Assembly: GCA_008802785.1 (NCBI GenBank)
Contig: VUYT01000008.1
Span: 496,001 to 560,000, forward strand
Source of the DNA: Symmetrospora coprosmae
Taxonomy: Eukaryota > Basidiomycota > Cystobasidiomycetes > Symmetrosporaceae
Length of the DNA stretch: 64,000 nucleotides
Direction of reading: 5' to 3'
Positions 44,894 through 59,571 of the stretch are shown here, piece by piece; within the stretch, counting starts at the first letter, position 1, and each line of letters begins with the position of its first letter. Made by a program: the position numbers and the translations under genes. Below the pieces are notes generated by a model. It saw only the letters and a program-made list of their open reading frames with translations, had not been told where the DNA came from and did not search any database.

Positions 44894-45335
44894 GTTGATA
44901 TCTGTGGTAACAGATAGTGAGGAGTGGTGAGAGCTTTGCCGTTGTCGTTCACAACCTGTCGGATCCGCTATATGATGAAATCCGGCGAGGCAGACGGCGG
45001 AACTCAGCTCTAATTTCCTGCGAAAGAGCCAGTATCGCTCACTTACTGCCAGTGTCACGTTGAACCGCTGCGGTGAGATGGAGCGGAGGAAAGGAGGTCA
45101 GAAGATGTCAAAGCGTCGTCAGTCGCCAACGCTGGGACCGCCACGCCACCCTTGTTAGAATTCCGCTCCCATCGGTCCGGCCCAAACAGAGCAGCGGAGC
45201 GGAGAATGCGGAAAGGCTACGCGTACCGTCAGCGCGAATAGCGAAATTAGGCCTGGCAGCAAGCAAAAGTACAACGAGGAACCTCGAACTGAAAGGGTAT
45301 AGACTGCGATGCGGGAGACGGACGGTGAAGTCGCT
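44894..45335. other. upstream region of paralog B and 3' end of squalene epoxidase
   Basis: About 440 bases. Holds copy B of the duplicated upstream element. Since the squalene epoxidase gene ends at 45336, the promoter of paralog B abuts its terminator. Confidence 0.45.
45156..45188. repeat. duplicated upstream element, copy B
   Basis: AGAATTCCGCTCCCATCGGT and the following CCGGCCCAAACA match copy A at 42907-42940. It lies about 265 bases before the start of paralog B; a shared CGTCGTCAGTCG block precedes both copies (45113-45124 and 42857-42868). Confidence 0.6.
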
Positions 45336-47421
45336 CTAGAAGTCCACCTCGCTCCACAGGACAGGAAGGATGACGTTGCATGCTGTCCAGAACTGCAAGT
45401 CAAAGCATCAGCATGCAGCCCATACCTGCTCTTGAGGACGGGTGACTCACCACCATGGCGCTCCGGACAGCCAGCGCAGGATATTCAAGCACGCTGGGTG
45501 CGACGGGCTTGCCCTCTGTCTTGCCTCTTGGAAGACGGGCCTCGGTGAAAAGGAGATAGATGGAATAGATGGCGACGGAGAAGAAGTGGTATAACAGAAG
45601 GAGCGGTGATGGATTCAGGCTGGAGGAGGCGGGTGGAATAGGTCAGCTCAGGCGCGGACGAGCCGGTGGTGGGCTACACTCACGCTGACAGCATGCTGAC
45701 AGGGCCTTCTACGCATTGCCCGCCGCATAGAAAGTATTTGAAGCATCCGTTCTTGAGCACGTCTAGGTTCTCGTCTGTTACGGGCTGCCCGTCAGCTCCG
45801 CAATCCTCGCCGTCGCGCTTTAGATCGAAAAGACCCACCCTCTGCTGCAAACAGCGTGTATAGGGCCATTGCGAGGACATTGACGCACGTACCGACACCC
45901 TTCCTCCGCCAGTGCCATTCCTCCAGGCGTGACCGGATGTCCCACCAGTCGTCAAGCTGCGCCACTTCGCGCTGGCCTAGCGACACGCCTTCTTCTTTTG
46001 GTGTCGAAATGTCCTCCTTTGATGTGGACTTAGCATGCCCGTTGCCATTGGCATGCCCGTTGCCGTTGGCATGCCCGTTGCCCGTCTGAGAGTGCCCGTT
46101 CGAAGTGCCATTAGCCTTCATGCTCGGGCTTGCCTTGTTGCCGAGCTTCTCCCGTCCACCCAGCAGCTCGGTCAGGATGACCGCGTCGTTCAAGGCGACG
46201 CTCATCCCTCCGCCCGTGAGCGGGTGCCGCATGTTCATGGCGTCCCCAGCGAGGAGGACGCCCTCCTTGCTGTCCTTCAGCTTGCCCTGTATCGCCGGCG
46301 GCAAGAACGAGTTTGGCATAGACTTGATCTTCTGCCCGCCCGGGTGGTGCGGACTGTCGTCCCGCAGCGCGGAGAGGAAGGACGGGACTACAGAGGGCGG
46401 GAGGAGCGAGGTGATGTGTTTTTCGAGGTAGAGCTTTGACGGCGTCTTGGAGGATGAGATGTCGATGAGCATGCGAGTCGTCGTCGGTGAGAGGGCGTAT
46501 AGGAGGATAGGGCCGGTCTTGACGTCGGAGCTCGAGGACGAGTTGGAAGGGAGGAGAACGTGCCCGTGGTACGGCGCAGGCAGATCCGCGTTCTCGAGCT
46601 CAATCCCGACAAAGTACGAGCGTGTCAAGGGTGCTGGCGCGCCTGGGTTGACCACCTTGCGGACTGCGGATGGTCGGAAGCGGCCGTCAGCATCGTGAAG
46701 GCAGGCGCGGAGCGACAGCGTCCGACTGACATTTGCTGGCATAGCCGTCCGCAACGATAGTCAGCGGGGCAAGCACCTCGATCTTCTCGCTCGTCCCCTT
46801 CGACGTTACTCGCGCCCCGATGACTCTGCTTCCTGCTGTGCTGCACTCGACGAGGTCGTTGACGGTCCCTTCGAGGACGTCCAGGTTCTGGACCCCTTTG
46901 AGCTGCTCGCGCAAGCTTCCCACGAAGCGGCCGTGGTGGAACGAGCGACCCTGGAAAATGTCCGTTTCGTTCCACGCTGCGAGGTTCCGCGCGTTCTTTA
47001 CGCGCTGGCCGTCGTTTGCCGGGTACGGGGTGCGGACCATGCCTACGCGTTTGCCGTTGCTCGGGTCCATGTTGGGGTTGCCCGGGTCCTGGATTACCAT
47101 GTAGCCGCGGCAGGGCACAGCGTCGATGCCTTCGAGCGCGTCGAGGAGTCCGAGCTTGTCGAGCGAGATGCACCCGCCCGGCTGGAGAAGCTCGCCGACG
47201 ATGCGCGAGTGAGGGGGTGACAGGTCCCGCTCGACGACGAGGACACGCCGCCCGCTACGCGCGAGCGAGATGGAGAGGCAAGTGCCGAGCACGCCGCACC
47301 CGATGACGATGATGTCGTAGGGTTGCGACGTTGCCTGCTCGGGCGAGACGGTTGGGATGCCGTGCCCGGAGGTAGTCGCCTTCAAGGGCGGTGACGGTGA
47401 CGGTGACGGTGCGTTCACCAT
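45336..47421 (-). CDS. ERG1: squalene epoxidase (squalene monooxygenase)
   Basis: Five leftward exons (46731-47421, about 45839-46672, 45684-45774, 45451-45619, 45336-45392) encode about 613 residues. The FAD-binding Rossmann motif YDIIVIGCGVLGTCLSISLA is near residue 35, followed by VVERDLSPPHSRIVGELLQPGG and the second FAD motif GVLLAGDAMNMRHPLTGGGM. The C-terminus has the hydrophobic segments of the membrane anchor (LLLLYHFFSVAIYSIYLLF). The enzyme converts squalene to 2,3-oxidosqualene at the ER or lipid droplets, the first oxygen-dependent step of ergosterol synthesis and the target of allylamines. Between the FAD motif and DDWWDIRSRLEEWHWRR lies an Asn/Gly/His/Ala insert of about 40 residues made by three 18-base repeats. 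The gene is divergent from gamma-tubulin. Confidence 0.95.
46033..46086 (-). repeat. three tandem 18-base repeats inside the squalene epoxidase gene
   Basis: Units beginning GCATGCCCGTTGCC at 46033, 46051 and 46069 (plus-strand view) code for repeated NGNGHA hexapeptides on the minus strand. The repeat keeps frame and lies in a loop that varies among squalene epoxidases. Confidence 0.8.
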
Positions 47422-48026
47422 TGCGGTGCGCCTGGTGTATGAGACCCTACGTGGTTAAGCAAAGGTTGCTGGCTATGCGACGGAGAGTGCGACCGTCGGA
47501 GTTGTGCTGCGATGGTGGCGATCGGTGCGCACGGTATCGCCTGGGGAGCTGCAGGAGACACCGCAATGGGGAGAACAACAGCGAGGAGGGATGAAGATGG
47601 AGGTGCGCCAGACGGTGTGAGCAGTGGCTGCTGCTCGTAACGATGGAGGTCGGCGGTCAGGAGATCTCTGCCTATGTCCGAGCGGGAGCAACCGGCGCTC
47701 GCTGTGCTGCCCTCAGCCAAAATCAGGCCAGATGGAGGCCCAGAGAGAGAGGTGGCACGAGGAGGAGGAGGGGGGAAGAGCAGAGCAGAGCAGACTGACA
47801 GCCAGCAAGGCGCACAGCAGCAGTGGGAGGGTGAGCATCGCAGAGCACTGCAGGGCATCCATCTGCTGGATCACCAGCCATGGCTGGCTGGCTAGGCGTT
47901 GTCGCTGCTGCACACCATCCTCTCTACAGTACCCCTATCTTCGGCTGTTGACTCCTTGACGCGACGACCACCTGCAAACAGCAGTGACAGCAGCAGCAGC
48001 ACGACCACCTCAGATCACAGGCAGAG
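47422..48026. promoter_or_regulatory. divergent promoter region of squalene epoxidase and gamma-tubulin
   Basis: About 605 bases between two start codons on opposite strands. A GACGCGACGACC stretch (MCB-like, ACGCGA) lies near 47958-47969 on the gamma-tubulin side, and several (CAG)n/(CTG)n short runs occur. I did not find a convincing sterol regulatory element. Confidence 0.45.
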
Positions 48027-49954
48027 ATGCCGCGCGAGATTGTGACATTGCAGGTGCGCTGGATGGGCCTGCTTGCGCTTGAGGGGACAGACCACAGACT
48101 GACTGATGCTCCCCTGCCTGCTGCCTGTACGCGTCTCTGGCCGTCGTGCTCATGCTCCTCCAGGTCGGGCAATGCGGGAACCAGAGTGGGCAGCGGCACC
48201 TCAAGCGCGCTCTTCGCTATATGCTGCTCATACACCGGCTCTGACCTTCATATTGCCTTCCCTTGCCCACCTCCTCCCCTTTCCCCAGTCGGCTCCGAGT
48301 TCTGGTCCCAGCTCTGCCTCGAGCACGGCATAAACAGCCAGGGCACCCTCGAAGAGTACGCGGGCAACCCATCCGCCTCGACAAGCAGCCTCGACAGGGC
48401 GACACCCACATCGCCGCGGTCTCCCTCTGCGGTCCCAACCGCAAGCCAGGTCGCGGACCGGAAAGACGTCTTCTTCTACCAGGCCGACGATGACCACTAC
48501 ATCCCGCGCGCCTTGCTCGTCGACCTCGAGCCGAGGGTGTGTTGTCTCTCCCTCTCTTTCTCTCGCACTCGGGCGCGCGCTGAGTTTCCGTGAAGGCGGA
48601 CGCATGGCTGACCATCCGCGTTAATGTTGCCGTCACAGGTCATCAACTCCATCCTGAGCTCGACTCACTCGGCCCTCTACAACCCAGAGAACATCTACCT
48701 CTCGAAGGAAGGGTCTGGAGCAGCCAACAACTGGGCAATGGGCCACAGCATCGGCGAAAAAGTGTACGAGGAGATTATGGAGATGATTGACCGCGAGGTC
48801 GAGGGAAGCGATTCAATGGAGGTGTGTGCGGGGTTGCGATCAAAAGACTAAAAGATGGCCAGTCCAGATTGACACTGCCACACATTGACCCGCAGGCCTT
48901 CATGCTCCTGCACTCAATAGCGGGTGGTACAGGCTCCGGCGTCGGCTCGTACCTCCTCGAGCGGCTGAACGACCGGTATCCGAAAAAGTTGATACAGACG
49001 TATTCGGTCTTTCCGAACAACCAGGTGGCCGACGTCGTCGTGCAGCCGTACAACAGCGTGCTCGCGCTCAAGCGGCTCATCAACAACGCCGACGCGACGG
49101 TTGTGCTCGACAACGCTGCGCTCGCGCGGATAGCGGCGGATCGGTCGGGGATGCGCGGGCTGGGCGCGCTGCGGCACCGGGAGCGCGAAGGGAGCGACGG
49201 CGGCAGCAACGGGATGGGCGCGCTCAGTGTAGGCGAGGGCGTGTCGGTCAAGCAGACGAACCAGCTCGTCTCGGCCGTCATGTCGGCGTCGACGCAGACG
49301 CTGCGCTACCCCGGTTACACGAACAACGACCTCGTCAGCATCCTCGCGAGCCTCATTCCCACCCCGCGCTGCCACTTTCTCATGACGTCCTACACGCCGT
49401 TCTCCCCCTCTGGCTCGGCCTCGTCGGCATCATCAAACGTGCGCAAGACAACAGTGCTCGACGTCATGCGCCGCCTCCTGCAGCCCAAGAACCGCCTCGC
49501 GACGGTCGCGTCCGCCTCGGCGAGCCGGCTGCACCCGCCGTGCTACATCAGCATCCTCAACATCATCTCGTCCGCAGCCACCGAGCCGATCGACCCGTCC
49601 GAGGTGCACAAGAGCCTCCTGCGCATCCGCGAGCGCCAGCTCGCCCCCTTCATTCCCTGGGGCCCCGCGAGCATCCAGGTCACGCTCACCAAGCGCTCGC
49701 CCTACGTCCAGAGCAGCAACAAGGTCTCGGGCTTGATGGTCGCCAACCACACGGGGATGAGCGGCCTCTTCCGCAAGATTCTCGACCAGTACGAGCGCAT
49801 GCGCAAGAGGAACGCCTACCTCGACGCGTACAGGAAGGAGGAGATGTTCAAGCACAACCTCGACGAGTTTGACGATGCAAAGGAGACGGTGCTCAGTGTT
49901 GTCGAGGACTATGAGGCCGCGCAGAAGGACGACTACCTGCAGTACCAGGGGTGA
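48027..49954 (+). CDS. TUB4: gamma-tubulin
   Basis: Exons at 48027-48053, 48164-48185, 48289-48536, 48639-48821 and 48896-49954 encode about 512 residues. [20 protein letters not shown] is the conserved start, assembled from two tiny exons of 27 and 22 bases. The GTP-binding loop reads [60 protein letters not shown] and [13 protein letters not shown] are gamma-specific. The protein nucleates microtubules at the spindle pole body as part of the gamma-tubulin complex. Two insertions lengthen it over the usual 450-475 residues: a Ser/Thr/Pro-rich stretch after [10 protein letters not shown] and a Gly/Arg/Ser-rich stretch after [10 protein letters not shown]. Both are at surface-loop positions. 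Confidence 0.95.
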
Positions 49955-50352
49955 TTGATCGGGGAAGGCCGATTCGGGCACCTTATTCCTGTTGTTGTAA
50001 GTTATACGATGGGTGGTAAAGCGTTGCGCGTAATTCAGGCAGCGGGGCCTCGGGATTGGCTACTTGCCGAGCCGTGAACCAGACCCTGGCATCTACTGCC
50101 ATGGGCTGCCTTGTCCCAATTCCAGTCTGACGGCCAGAACCGAACGTCACGACCAGCTTGCATCAGCACGCCGGGCGTCAGACGGCCACATTTCACTGCG
50201 GGGCACCTCTACTGCCATCGCATCTAATGACACCGGTTTGATTCGACTTCCAAGATGTACGGAAGAGTAAAGGGTAGGGTGTCCAGCCCAATCTCGTCCC
50301 ATGCCTTTCCGATGTCCTCGCTACCTCAAGCTTGCGCGTACTATTCACCTTT
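49955..50352. other. convergent 3' flank between gamma-tubulin and small membrane-protein gene
   Basis: About 400 bases; no exon supported. Confidence 0.4.
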
Positions 50353-51341
50353 TACCAGATGTAGTAGAGCGTCGCTCCGCCAGCTGCGGTGAGGAAAGCG
50401 TTGACCCAGACTCCTGCGGTTGTGAAGAGGCGTCAGCATGGGCTTCTTAGATGTTGTCAAGTGAGGGTTGAGCGCACCGATGCCCATGCTCTTGTTGTAG
50501 TGCGTGTCGTGCTTGTAGTCTGTCAAATCGCAGCGATGTATACAGCAAGTCAGCCGGAGGCGGAGGCGATTGCACTTGGAGTGGGAGGGGTGACATCGGG
50601 GGACCCACGGGTGTAGCTTCCAGCGGCGGTCGCGACGTGGTGGAACATGGTCCACATGATGGCGACCTTTGCATACTCTTTGCTCGCCAGTCCGCGGCTG
50701 GGGAGGCGCGTCGTGAGGGATGTTGCGCCGCTGCTGATTGCGTTGGACGCGTAGGGTACGGCGCCCGTCAGGCAGACGAGGAGGCCGGAGAGGGTCACGA
50801 GGCACCAAGCGTCGGTGCGGACGTTGTATCTTTCGAGGTCGGTATTCTGCAGATGCTCTTGTGCGGGAGGGCGGAACCCTGGAGGATGTGGGTGCATGTG
50901 CGTGTGCGTGCGGGGGTCGGGATCAGCGATGGGAAAGACGCCATGGAGGAGGCGACGATGCCAGCTCACACCCGATGACCATGTCCGGGTCATAGATTCT
51001 GCAGCCGCCTCGGAGGGTGTACCTGGTGGGTGCATGAATGAATTACAGAGTCGACGGGGCGAAGGCAGCAACCAACCGTCAGTCAGGCCCAGGCACGGCT
51101 GCATGACGACACAACAAGGCACGGGAGATGCGGACAGGCTGCTCACCACAAGGCAGTGCCGTAGATGTAGCTGTGGAACATCTGTTGGACGTATATGCAC
51201 GAGCGAGAACCATCAGACGCCTCGTCGTTGTGAGCTGCATCGCGCGTCCGTTTTCCAGGCAACTGTCGCCCCGCAAGGATTCCCCTCGTTCAAGGCGTTT
51301 GCGATTTGAGCACTCACCACGCTTCCGATTGATTTAGGCAT
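50353..51341 (-). CDS. small integral membrane protein of unknown function
   Basis: Six short leftward exons, beginning with 24 bases (MPKSIGSV, start at 51339-51341) and ending at the stop 50353-50355, encode about 161 residues. The assembled protein reads MPKSIGSVMFHSYIYGTALW, a CRIYDPDMVIG segment, a hydrophilic stretch with LERYNVRTDAW, the span CLVTLSGLLVCLTGAVPYA, an amphipathic helix ASKEYAKVAIMWTMFHHVA, and a C-terminal span FLTAAGGATLYYIW. About three membrane segments are likely. The pattern is of a small fungal membrane protein, perhaps in the ER or mitochondria; I do not recognise a named family. Junctions were chosen for frame and GT-AG signals; the one near 50880-50970 is the least certain. 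Confidence 0.6.
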
Positions 51342-52018
51342 GGCGTGGGCTGGTGGAGAAGTGGTTGCAGCTGCAAGTAGCAGTGTCTCAACTCGAGTGC
51401 TGATATGCCGTTTCGGGTTGGTGCTGTTCCTGCGGTACGAGGCGAGGGCAAGGCAAGGATCGTCGCCCCAGCAGCCGCAGGCCCGTCCCAAGGGGGATCG
51501 GCCTCGAAGCAGGAGCACAAGCCGACGATAGCAGAGAGAGACGTCATGGCATGCCATATACCGGGCACTGAGGCAGCTGGAGAGGGCGGATGCATTGCAG
51601 GAGAGGGCATCCACAGCACCCGTGGTTGTACCTCTTTGCTTACAGGGTCTCTCTCGCCGAGCTCACCTGCTGGTCGCTCGTGGCCCGCCAGCCGGCGCCC
51701 AGTGCCAGCCGGGTCCGAGTGCGGGCGCCGGCTGGGCTTGCTCGCTCACTCTGCAGGGGCCGTACGCTGAGAGAGACGGAGCAGTCTGCATGCGATTGCC
51801 ATGTGACGAGCAAAGCGACAATACGATACACTGTGCGTGTGTCTGACTGCCCTACTTCCCCATGTAGGCGAGTGCTTCGCTTCTGTCCCCGAAAGAGCAG
51901 AGATCCGTACCCGTGCCTGCTCGCTCTCGCTGGACGACGCGTCGAGTGAGATGGGTGGACGCGCTCTCTCTCCCCTGCTCGACACCAATTCACCAGTAAC
52001 GAGGAAGGCAGCACAGCA
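51342..52018. promoter_or_regulatory. divergent promoter region of the small membrane protein and MCM4
   Basis: About 680 bases between divergent start codons. The MCM4-proximal part carries an MCB box (listed separately). Open frames crossing it on both strands are Arg/Ala-rich and unsupported. Confidence 0.5.
51937..51942. promoter_or_regulatory. MCB box (ACGCGT) upstream of MCM4
   Basis: A palindromic ACGCGT within GACGACGCGTCGAG lies 77 bases before the MCM4 start codon. ACGCGT is the MluI cell-cycle box bound by MBF (Mbp1/Swi6 or Cdc10/Res) in fungi and drives G1/S expression of replication genes. Binding here is inferred from position and gene identity. Confidence 0.55.
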
Positions 52019-55951
<3,933 letters not shown>

Positions 55952-56598
55952 GCGTCGAACGCATGGCGATTCCCTCCATCCTCGACCACCCCCTTCTCCA
56001 TACGTCTCCCCATTCTTCCTCTTTGCCCGTGCCGTATCATCCGGTTGTACCAGGTTCACCGAGGCTGCGCTAGGCAGCATGTATCGTGTCATATTCTCTC
56101 TCGCTGACACTGGCCGCCTCGCCGCGCGCCTGCTCGCCTTCTCGTCGACTTGTCCGCTTCGACCAGCCTGATCCGATTTCGACAGACCTTCCCGCCGTAT
56201 CGAGGACACTGACGTTGACGGACTGCAGAACCCGATAAGGAGACCTCCGTGTCGACGTCATCTCCGCGCGACAAGGGGGAACGTGGCCCAAACAATGACA
56301 GCATCCGGCCCTCCGGAGATCCCGCAGGGCTCCGCGCCACGCCGCACGTGTCAATGGCACGGAGGGCCTTCTCGAGCTCTCACCGTCTTAACTTCGCTTC
56401 GCTTCCCTCTCCTCTGCTTCTTCCACCGCTGCAGATTTCCTTCGGACCATCGACTGAACTCTCCACAATGGTGCGGAAAGAAGCGCTCGATTTCCCGTCA
56501 TCCCGCCGCGGCTTACTGTTTGCTTCTGCAGACTTCCTCGTCCCAGCTCTCTGTCAAGCCACGTCCGCGCACGTCGAGCATGCCGACGTGCACCACGG
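55952..56598. other. intergenic downstream of MCM4
   Basis: About 650 bases. Open frames occur on both strands but none resembles a protein. An upstream exon of the next gene cannot be excluded; an ATG at 56468 opens a short frame followed by possible splice donors. Confidence 0.35.
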
Positions 56599-56613
56599 AT
56601 GCGCTCGTTGACT

Positions 56614-57051
56614 ATGGCCGCTGCTTCCCACTTTCCCTCGGTCCGGAGCTACGACCCCGCTCACCATGTCCCGGCCGGAAATCCCCAGAGGCAGCTGAGC
56701 CGGGAGCGGTACGTGGTCCACATGGCTGTCGTCTCGGAATGGGCGCTGATCGGATATGTTGTGACACAGCGACGGCGCGCAAGCCTCTCCACCCAGCAGG
56801 AGCTGTACAACTCTGCTTTACACGCCAGGACCGCCGAGCTCGATGACTTGCGCAGCCAGCTCGGCGTCCCCGTCGGGCGGATGCCTGAAATCCCAGCCAA
56901 TGCCAATCCATGGGTCAAGAAGCTCGCTGCGCCCCTCATCGAGCAGTTCCACATCTTGATCAAGCAGGAAATGCGGAAAGCGCAGGCGGCAGAACTCGAG
57001 ACTGTCCGGAATACAGCCGCGAATGCTGGAGCGCGCTTCGAGGCGTTGTGA
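56614..57051 (+). CDS. PW-motif protein 1 (short paralog), unfamiliar family
   Basis: A single exon of about 145 residues from the Met at 56614 (an in-frame Met at 56599 adds five). The C-terminal 85 residues, from ELYNSALHARTAELDDLRSQ through VGRMPEIPANANPWVKKLAAP to HILIKQEMRKAQAAELETVR, match the C-terminal part of the next gene (57302-58244). Shared pattern: L-x2-[EQ]LG[IV]P[LV]G[RK]MPE[IL]P-x4-PW-x6-PL[IV]E-x-F-x2-LI-x2-E[VM]RKA. It predicts two or three amphipathic helices. There is no signal peptide and no known domain. An unseen upstream exon is possible, since the paralog has two. Confidence 0.55.
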   Translation: MAAASHFPSVRSYDPAHHVPAGNPQRQLSRERYVVHMAVVSEWALIGYVVTQRRRASLSTQQELYNSALHARTAELDDLRSQLGVPVGRMPEIPANANPWVKKLAAPLIEQFHILIKQEMRKAQAAELETVRNTAANAGARFEAL

Positions 57052-57301
57052 CCCAGGCTGGACGACTACGTCATCCTTCTCTGTCTCTAGATTGTCGTCT
57101 TGCAGCTTGGCTGTTGACGAATGCGACGGACCTCCGCCAGTGACGTCGGACCGGTCCATCTCCGTTGACTCGCAGATCCAACAAGATGTCTGACATACTT
57201 GACGGCTCCTGCCATCTGATCAAGGCAGACCCTCACTCTCCCGATACATTTCTGCCTTCTGCCTGCAGGCCCGTCCATCAGCCTCAAACAATCCGCCCGC
57301 C

Positions 57302-58244
57302 ATGCGCTCTCACAGACAGAGTATGCCGCAGCTAATTGACATGCCTCCATTGGACTTCACTACTGCTATAGCACAGCCTCAATCCGTGGCGCCTGCGATT
57401 CCAATGCCGGAGGGACAGCCCGATATGGTGAAGCACGTCGCCATCCGGCGCGACCTTGACGATGCTCGCATCGAGGCGAACCTGGCCAAAGCCCAGCAGA
57501 TAATGAACGAATACGTGCGTGGTCTGCCAGGCGCGTGGTTCGTGAGCTGTGCGCTAAGATCATGGCATCGCTTCGCAGAATCGTGCACCGTACCTTCGCC
57601 GGCGCGCTTTCAGCCACTCTGCCGCTTCTCCTCCGGTGATCAGCGTGCAGGGCTACTCCGGCACACCCAGCTCTGCGTTCCTACCGCCACGGCATGCCGT
57701 GGCGAGTAGCGCGAGCGCCAGCCCAATTTCATCTTCGCTCGCCGGCAGCGCAGCTCGACTGCAGGGAAACACCTACACAGTGCAGACCGACGCTATCACC
57801 GGCAGTGGAGAGGTGGTCGGTAAGACTCATCGCAAGCCGAACGTCACGTATTACGCTGTTGTGAGTGGGCATTGTAAGTTGACCTGCATCGAGCGCTCTC
57901 GCTGACATGCCTTTGGGGCGTATGAGCAGCCCCGCGTTAAGCCTCACATCCCCACATATCAGGATATCTACGATGCTGCTCTGCATCGGCACACGCTAGA
58001 GCTAGATGCACTCCGGAAGGAGCTGGGCATACCACTGGGAAAGATGCCCGAGCTGCCATCGCGCGCCCATCCATGGCTGCGACACTGGGCAAAGCCGCTC
58101 GTGGAGCGCTTCGAGTACCTCATTGGCAGAGAAGTGCGCAAAGCATACGGCATGGAGCGACAGGCAGCAGCGGAGACTGTAGCCAGGCATGGAGTTGACA
58201 TTGTGCCCGTTGTCCAACCAGTAGTCGATGTGTGGCGGACCTAA
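57302..58244 (+). CDS. PW-motif protein 2 (long paralog), unfamiliar family
   Basis: Three exons (57302-57514, 57579-57860, 57930-58244), all joining in phase 0, encode about 269 residues. The first two exons code a hydrophilic, Ala/Ser/Pro-rich region. The third carries the conserved part: DIYDAALHRHTLELDALRKE, LGIPLGKMPELPSRAHPW, AKPLVERFEYLIGREVRKAY. This matches PW-motif protein 1 just upstream, in the same orientation, so the two arose by tandem duplication with divergence of the N-terminal half. Splice sites are canonical. No function is recognised; the PL[IV]E-x-F-x2-LI helix suggests a protein-interaction surface. Confidence 0.6.
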
Positions 58245-58587
58245 TGCAGTTGAATTCGGGTACTGTATGAGCTTTTCGGCGTTTACGACTGGTCTGATAA
58301 CATTTGGAGTACACGAAGGGGGTACAGACACATCTTGTGAACGGACGGGCACGGGCGCACATGGAGGGCACGGACGGGGAGTTGGTGTGAATCCCTGCGT
58401 TGAAATGATGATGAGGGCTGGTATGGGGCGAGACACTGATATCTCTTTTTGAGGCAGGCAGCGAGGGAGGAAGAGGTAGAGGCATTTAAGAGGATGCGGA
58501 CGTGTGGGATGCTAGTGTCTGTGTGGAAGGGACGGTAGGTACGGGCTCGCAGAGGGTATCTTCCGGCCACCTTGCTGACCGCTGCTT
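58245..58587. other. convergent 3' flank
   Basis: About 340 bases between the stop of PW-motif protein 2 (+) and the stop of the first Pro/Ser/Arg-rich protein (-). No exon supported. Confidence 0.4.
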
Positions 58588-59571
58588 TCAGAAATGGACC
58601 GGCCGCTTTGCTTTGGGAGCCTTCGCTGATGCCTGCTGCGCAGCCACTGCAGCGCGCCTGTATTCGCTCGCGAGCGTCGGCCCTCGTGGGTCATGAATAG
58701 TCTCACGCGATCGTGCGTTTGGCGAAATTTGCTGAGCTAGAGGGCTGCGATCACGACGAGAGGAAGCAGGAGAAGCCGCGGCATGCTGTGCAGTAGGTGG
58801 AAGAGCGGCCGGATGAAAATAAGCGCGCGGCACACCGCTGGGACGGGTGGGTGCAGGGATCGCCGTTCCGGGTGGAAACGGAGGGCGTATGAAGACCATA
58901 CGCAGGTTATTCTGCTGGCGGTCAAGGTGAGGAGGGGCCAACATGTCGGCAAGTTCGCGGTTTGTAGCGGCAGTTTGGGCAGGTGGAGTTCCGGCATTGG
59001 ATGGCATTCCATTTACTTCCGTGCTGCCCGCTTGCGGTGGAGGTCGGCTACCGTTAGGAGTTGGGTTACGACTTAGAGGCGGAGAGCCGCCCAATGCCGA
59101 AGGTACACGGGTGGTGTTGATTCCCGTCCTGGATCCTGGTCTGGACGTGGGAAAGCCTCCAGTTGGAGAGTACGGAGGAGCCGGTGATCTCATTCGCGAT
59201 GACCCTGGAGATGGAGAGAGATGTGCGCGATCCGCTGCCAGTGCTTGTTCAAGCTCGCCCGCTCGTGCTTGCAGGGTAGTGGCGAGCGCCGAGATCCCTT
59301 CAAGGCCGGTCTGCCGGTGCCGGTTCGGCTGGCTGGCGCCCCCGCCATCTGTGAGGACAGGCGGGCCTGGGACCCTCACGGTGATTCTGACTTCCGCTTC
59401 AGTGGCGCGGTGGTTGCGATGACCAATAAGCAGCGGGACAGTCGTCAGATCTGTTCGCGATGGAATACGTCGTCAGCCATGCGTGCACAGATCGGAGCCA
59501 CCTCAGATGCTTATGGTAGACAATATCTTACGAGTCGTCTCTGCTCGTGCCGTTGGCCGGTTAGACGGCAT
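58588..59571 (-). CDS. Pro/Ser/Arg-rich protein 1 with short beta-type N-terminus
   Basis: Leftward exons at 59532-59571 and 58588-59450 encode about 300 residues. After MPSNRPTARAETT and an 81-base phase-1 intron comes HLTTVPLLIGHRNHRATEAE then VRITVRVPGPPVLTDGG, a short beta-rich segment. The rest is disordered, dominated by Pro, Ser, Arg, Gly and Thr, with a helix near QARAGELEQALAADRAHL and a basic end KAPKAKRPVHF. The gene at 60373-61353 has the same layout, and its intron sits at the same place and phase, with the junction codon also giving His. The protein is probably nuclear or RNA/protein-binding by composition, but this is only a guess. Confidence 0.55.

Noticed and set aside
49433-49981. 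A 182-codon minus-strand open frame
   Set aside because: Antisense to the highly conserved gamma-tubulin C-terminal exon; a composition shadow.
56283-56846. A 187-codon plus-strand frame overlapping PW-motif protein 1
   Set aside because: Its second half is the out-of-frame shadow of the conserved PW module, and its first half is unlike any protein.
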